Source: Gillisella taibaishanensis (GTDB lineage: Bacteria; Pseudomonadota; Alphaproteobacteria; Rhizobiales; Rhizobiaceae). From it: a stretch of DNA of 64,000 bases. The DNA is taken from contig NZ_MKIN01000019.1 in NCBI RefSeq assembly GCF_001938985.1, positions 248,001 to 312,000 on the forward strand, given 5' to 3'. The notes beneath the pieces are model-generated. The model was not told where the DNA came from. It made no database searches and saw only the letters and a list, made by a program, of their open reading frames with translations. Below, one piece after another: positions 62,932 through 64,000 of the stretch; within the stretch, counting starts at the first letter, position 1, and each line of letters starts with the position of its first letter. The position numbers and the translations under genes are program-made.

Positions 62932-63301
62932 GTCGCATCACCTCTTCGATCTATGGATTATATTCTCCATAAATTTAGTGGATTAATGAGGCACGGTTTT
63001 CTCTTTGCACGCACAGGTCGAGAAATTATTGCCCGGCTTCGGCTCACTTAAAGGATGAACTAAAATGTCCGCAGCGAATGAACATCCCGGTGGGTTATCA
63101 TCGTGGGCTGCCAACTGCACATCTCGCTATCTGAGCGACCATCGCGTCGGCCAACCTGATAACTGCAAACGCTAGGCAAGCAATCACATAACGGATAGCG
63201 CGCGATCACTCCCCTTGCACCGCAGCAGCGGCGACGCGATATCAGTCCATGCCAGCTCATTTCCCGGCCGAAGCCTCTAGTCGTAAAAGCGGATTTTCTT
63301 C
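62932..63301. promoter_or_regulatory. Divergent intergenic region between the sulfur operon and the last monooxygenase gene
   Basis: These 370 bases hold the promoters of two divergent units. The operon-proximal 60 bases are AT-rich and contain the palindrome at 62952-62971. The rest shows no ORF with a ribosome site or clear repeat; no regulator gene is in the gap. Confidence 0.5.
62952..62971. promoter_or_regulatory. Palindromic operator-like site before the nine-gene operon
   Basis: TATGGA-N8-TCCATA, a perfect six-base inverted repeat in AT-rich DNA, starting 20 bases upstream of the first gene of the operon. Position fits a repressor site overlapping the promoter or leader. Confidence 0.5.
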
Positions 63302-64000
63302 ATGCCCAAAACACTTCACCTTACCGCCTTCATGCGTCCCGTCAGCTTGCATACCGGCGCCTGGCGCTATCCGGGCGCGATCGCCGATGCCAATTTCAGT
63401 TTCAGGCATCTGAAAGCCTTTGCTCAAAAGCTCGAGCAGGCCAAGTTCGATGCGTTCTTCATGGCCGACCATCTCGCCGTGCTCAATATGCCGGTCGAAG
63501 CGTTGAAGCGCAGCCATACCGTTACCTCCTTCGAGCCCTTTACGCTGCTGTCGGCCCTCGCAGCCGTTACCGATAAGATTGGCCTTGCCGCGACCGCCTC
63601 CACGACATTTGACGAGCCCTACCATGTGGCCCGCCGGTTTGCCTCGCTGGATCACATCAGCGGCGGCCGTGCGGCATGGAACATTGTCACCACGTCCAAC
63701 CCGGACGCGGCCCGAAATTTCGGTCTTGCCGATCATGTAGAGCATGGAGAGCGTTACAAACGGGCAAGGGAATTCTTCGATGTCGTGACCGGGCTTTGGG
63801 ATAGCTTTGCCGACGACGCCTTTATACGCGATCAGGAAACCGGCATTTTCTTCGATCCTGAAAAGCTCCATGTGCTCGACCACAAGGGGCTAGACTTCGA
63901 CGTAAAAGGACCTCTTAACATTGCCCGCCCGGTTCAGGGCTGGCCTGTTATCGTGCAGGCGGGGCAATCCGAGCCGGGAAAACAACTGGCAGCGGAAACA
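63302..64000 (+). CDS. NtaA/SnaA/DszA-family FMN-dependent monooxygenase (3' truncated by window edge)
   Basis: The frame is open from the ATG at 63302 to the end of the window, 233 residues of an expected 440 or so. The start MPKTLHLTAFMRPVSLHTGA, then FFMADHLAVLNMPVEALKRS, TSFEPFTLLSALAAVTDKIG, HISGGRAAWNIVTTSNPDAA and FDVKGPLNIARPVQGWPVIV place it in the same family as the gene at 60563-61906 but in another branch. It is divergent from the nine-gene operon and may share its regulation. A frame on the opposite strand at 63257-63883 is a shadow. Confidence 0.9.
   Translation, partial: MPKTLHLTAFMRPVSLHTGAWRYPGAIADANFSFRHLKAFAQKLEQAKFDAFFMADHLAVLNMPVEALKRSHTVTSFEPFTLLSALAAVTDKIGLAATASTTFDEPYHVARRFASLDHISGGRAAWNIVTTSNPDAARNFGLADHVEHGERYKRAREFFDVVTGLWDSFADDAFIRDQETGIFFDPEKLHVLDHKGLDFDVKGPLNIARPVQGWPVIVQAGQSEPGKQLAAET

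Noticed and set aside
63257-63883. Open frame of 208 codons on the minus strand at the window end
   Set aside because: Opposite the partial NtaA/DszA-type gene, whose sequence is clearly conserved.

Overview
The window reads as a Rhizobiaceae (Rhizobium/Agrobacterium-type alphaproteobacterium) chromosome or large replicon. Grounds: a complete imp-type type VI secretion (T6SS) cluster in the gene order known from Rhizobium leguminosarum and Agrobacterium tumefaciens (impA to impN, with clpV and hcp divergent), a TagF-phosphatase fusion, a TssL carrying an OmpA-like domain, and a palindromic intergenic repeat of the kind common in rhizobia. No rRNA, tRNA, insertion sequence, phage gene or CRISPR array was seen. 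Genes are tightly packed and often overlap by ATGA/GTGA.

Layout. 1-7276 (+): kdpA (5' end outside the window), kdpB, kdpC, kdpD, kdpE, the high-affinity potassium ATPase and its two-component system. 7273-9765 (-): a DUF3008-type small protein and a FdhF/YdeP-like molybdopterin oxidoreductase. 10184-19265 (+): an organosulfur block with SfnG (dimethyl sulfone monooxygenase), a five-gene Liv/HAAT-type ABC transporter, SfnB, and an FAD/NAD(P)-binding protein. 19300-22331 (-): a SecDF fusion and a small proline-rich membrane protein. 22529-24490 (+): a chemoreceptor with a C-terminal CheR-type tether.

24616-47843: the T6SS. On the minus strand lie clpV, hcp and an unrecognised gene downstream of hcp. 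On the plus strand lie impA-impN, covering baseplate, sheath, membrane complex and the kinase/FHA/phosphatase switch. ImpK has a threonine at position 14, the site phosphorylated by PpkA and bound by Fha in A. tumefaciens. No vgrG, PAAR or recognised effector/immunity pair is present, so the tip and cargo must be encoded elsewhere. The few non-overlapping junctions of the imp operon (impB/impC, impC/impD, impL/impM) each hold strong hairpins.

47855-53045: a solitary polysaccharide-export lipoprotein (-), catalase-peroxidase katG (+) behind two OxyR-like motifs, and a zinc alcohol dehydrogenase (-) with a palindrome in front of it.

53262-62931 (-): nine co-directional genes: two luciferase-like monooxygenases, an M20 N-deacylase, a GNAT acetyltransferase, a fused permease-ATPase, two paralogous binding proteins, a second GNAT and a third luciferase-like monooxygenase. 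The combination of importer, N-acetyltransferase, flavin monooxygenase and deacetylase matches the logic of the Bacillus subtilis ytm/ytn and yxe pathways, in which S-alkylated or S-succinated cysteine is imported, N-acetylated, dealkylated and deacetylated. A further NtaA/DszA-type monooxygenase starts divergently at 63302 and runs out of the window. Together with the sfn block, this gives the window two separate sulfur-scavenging modules on either side of the T6SS.
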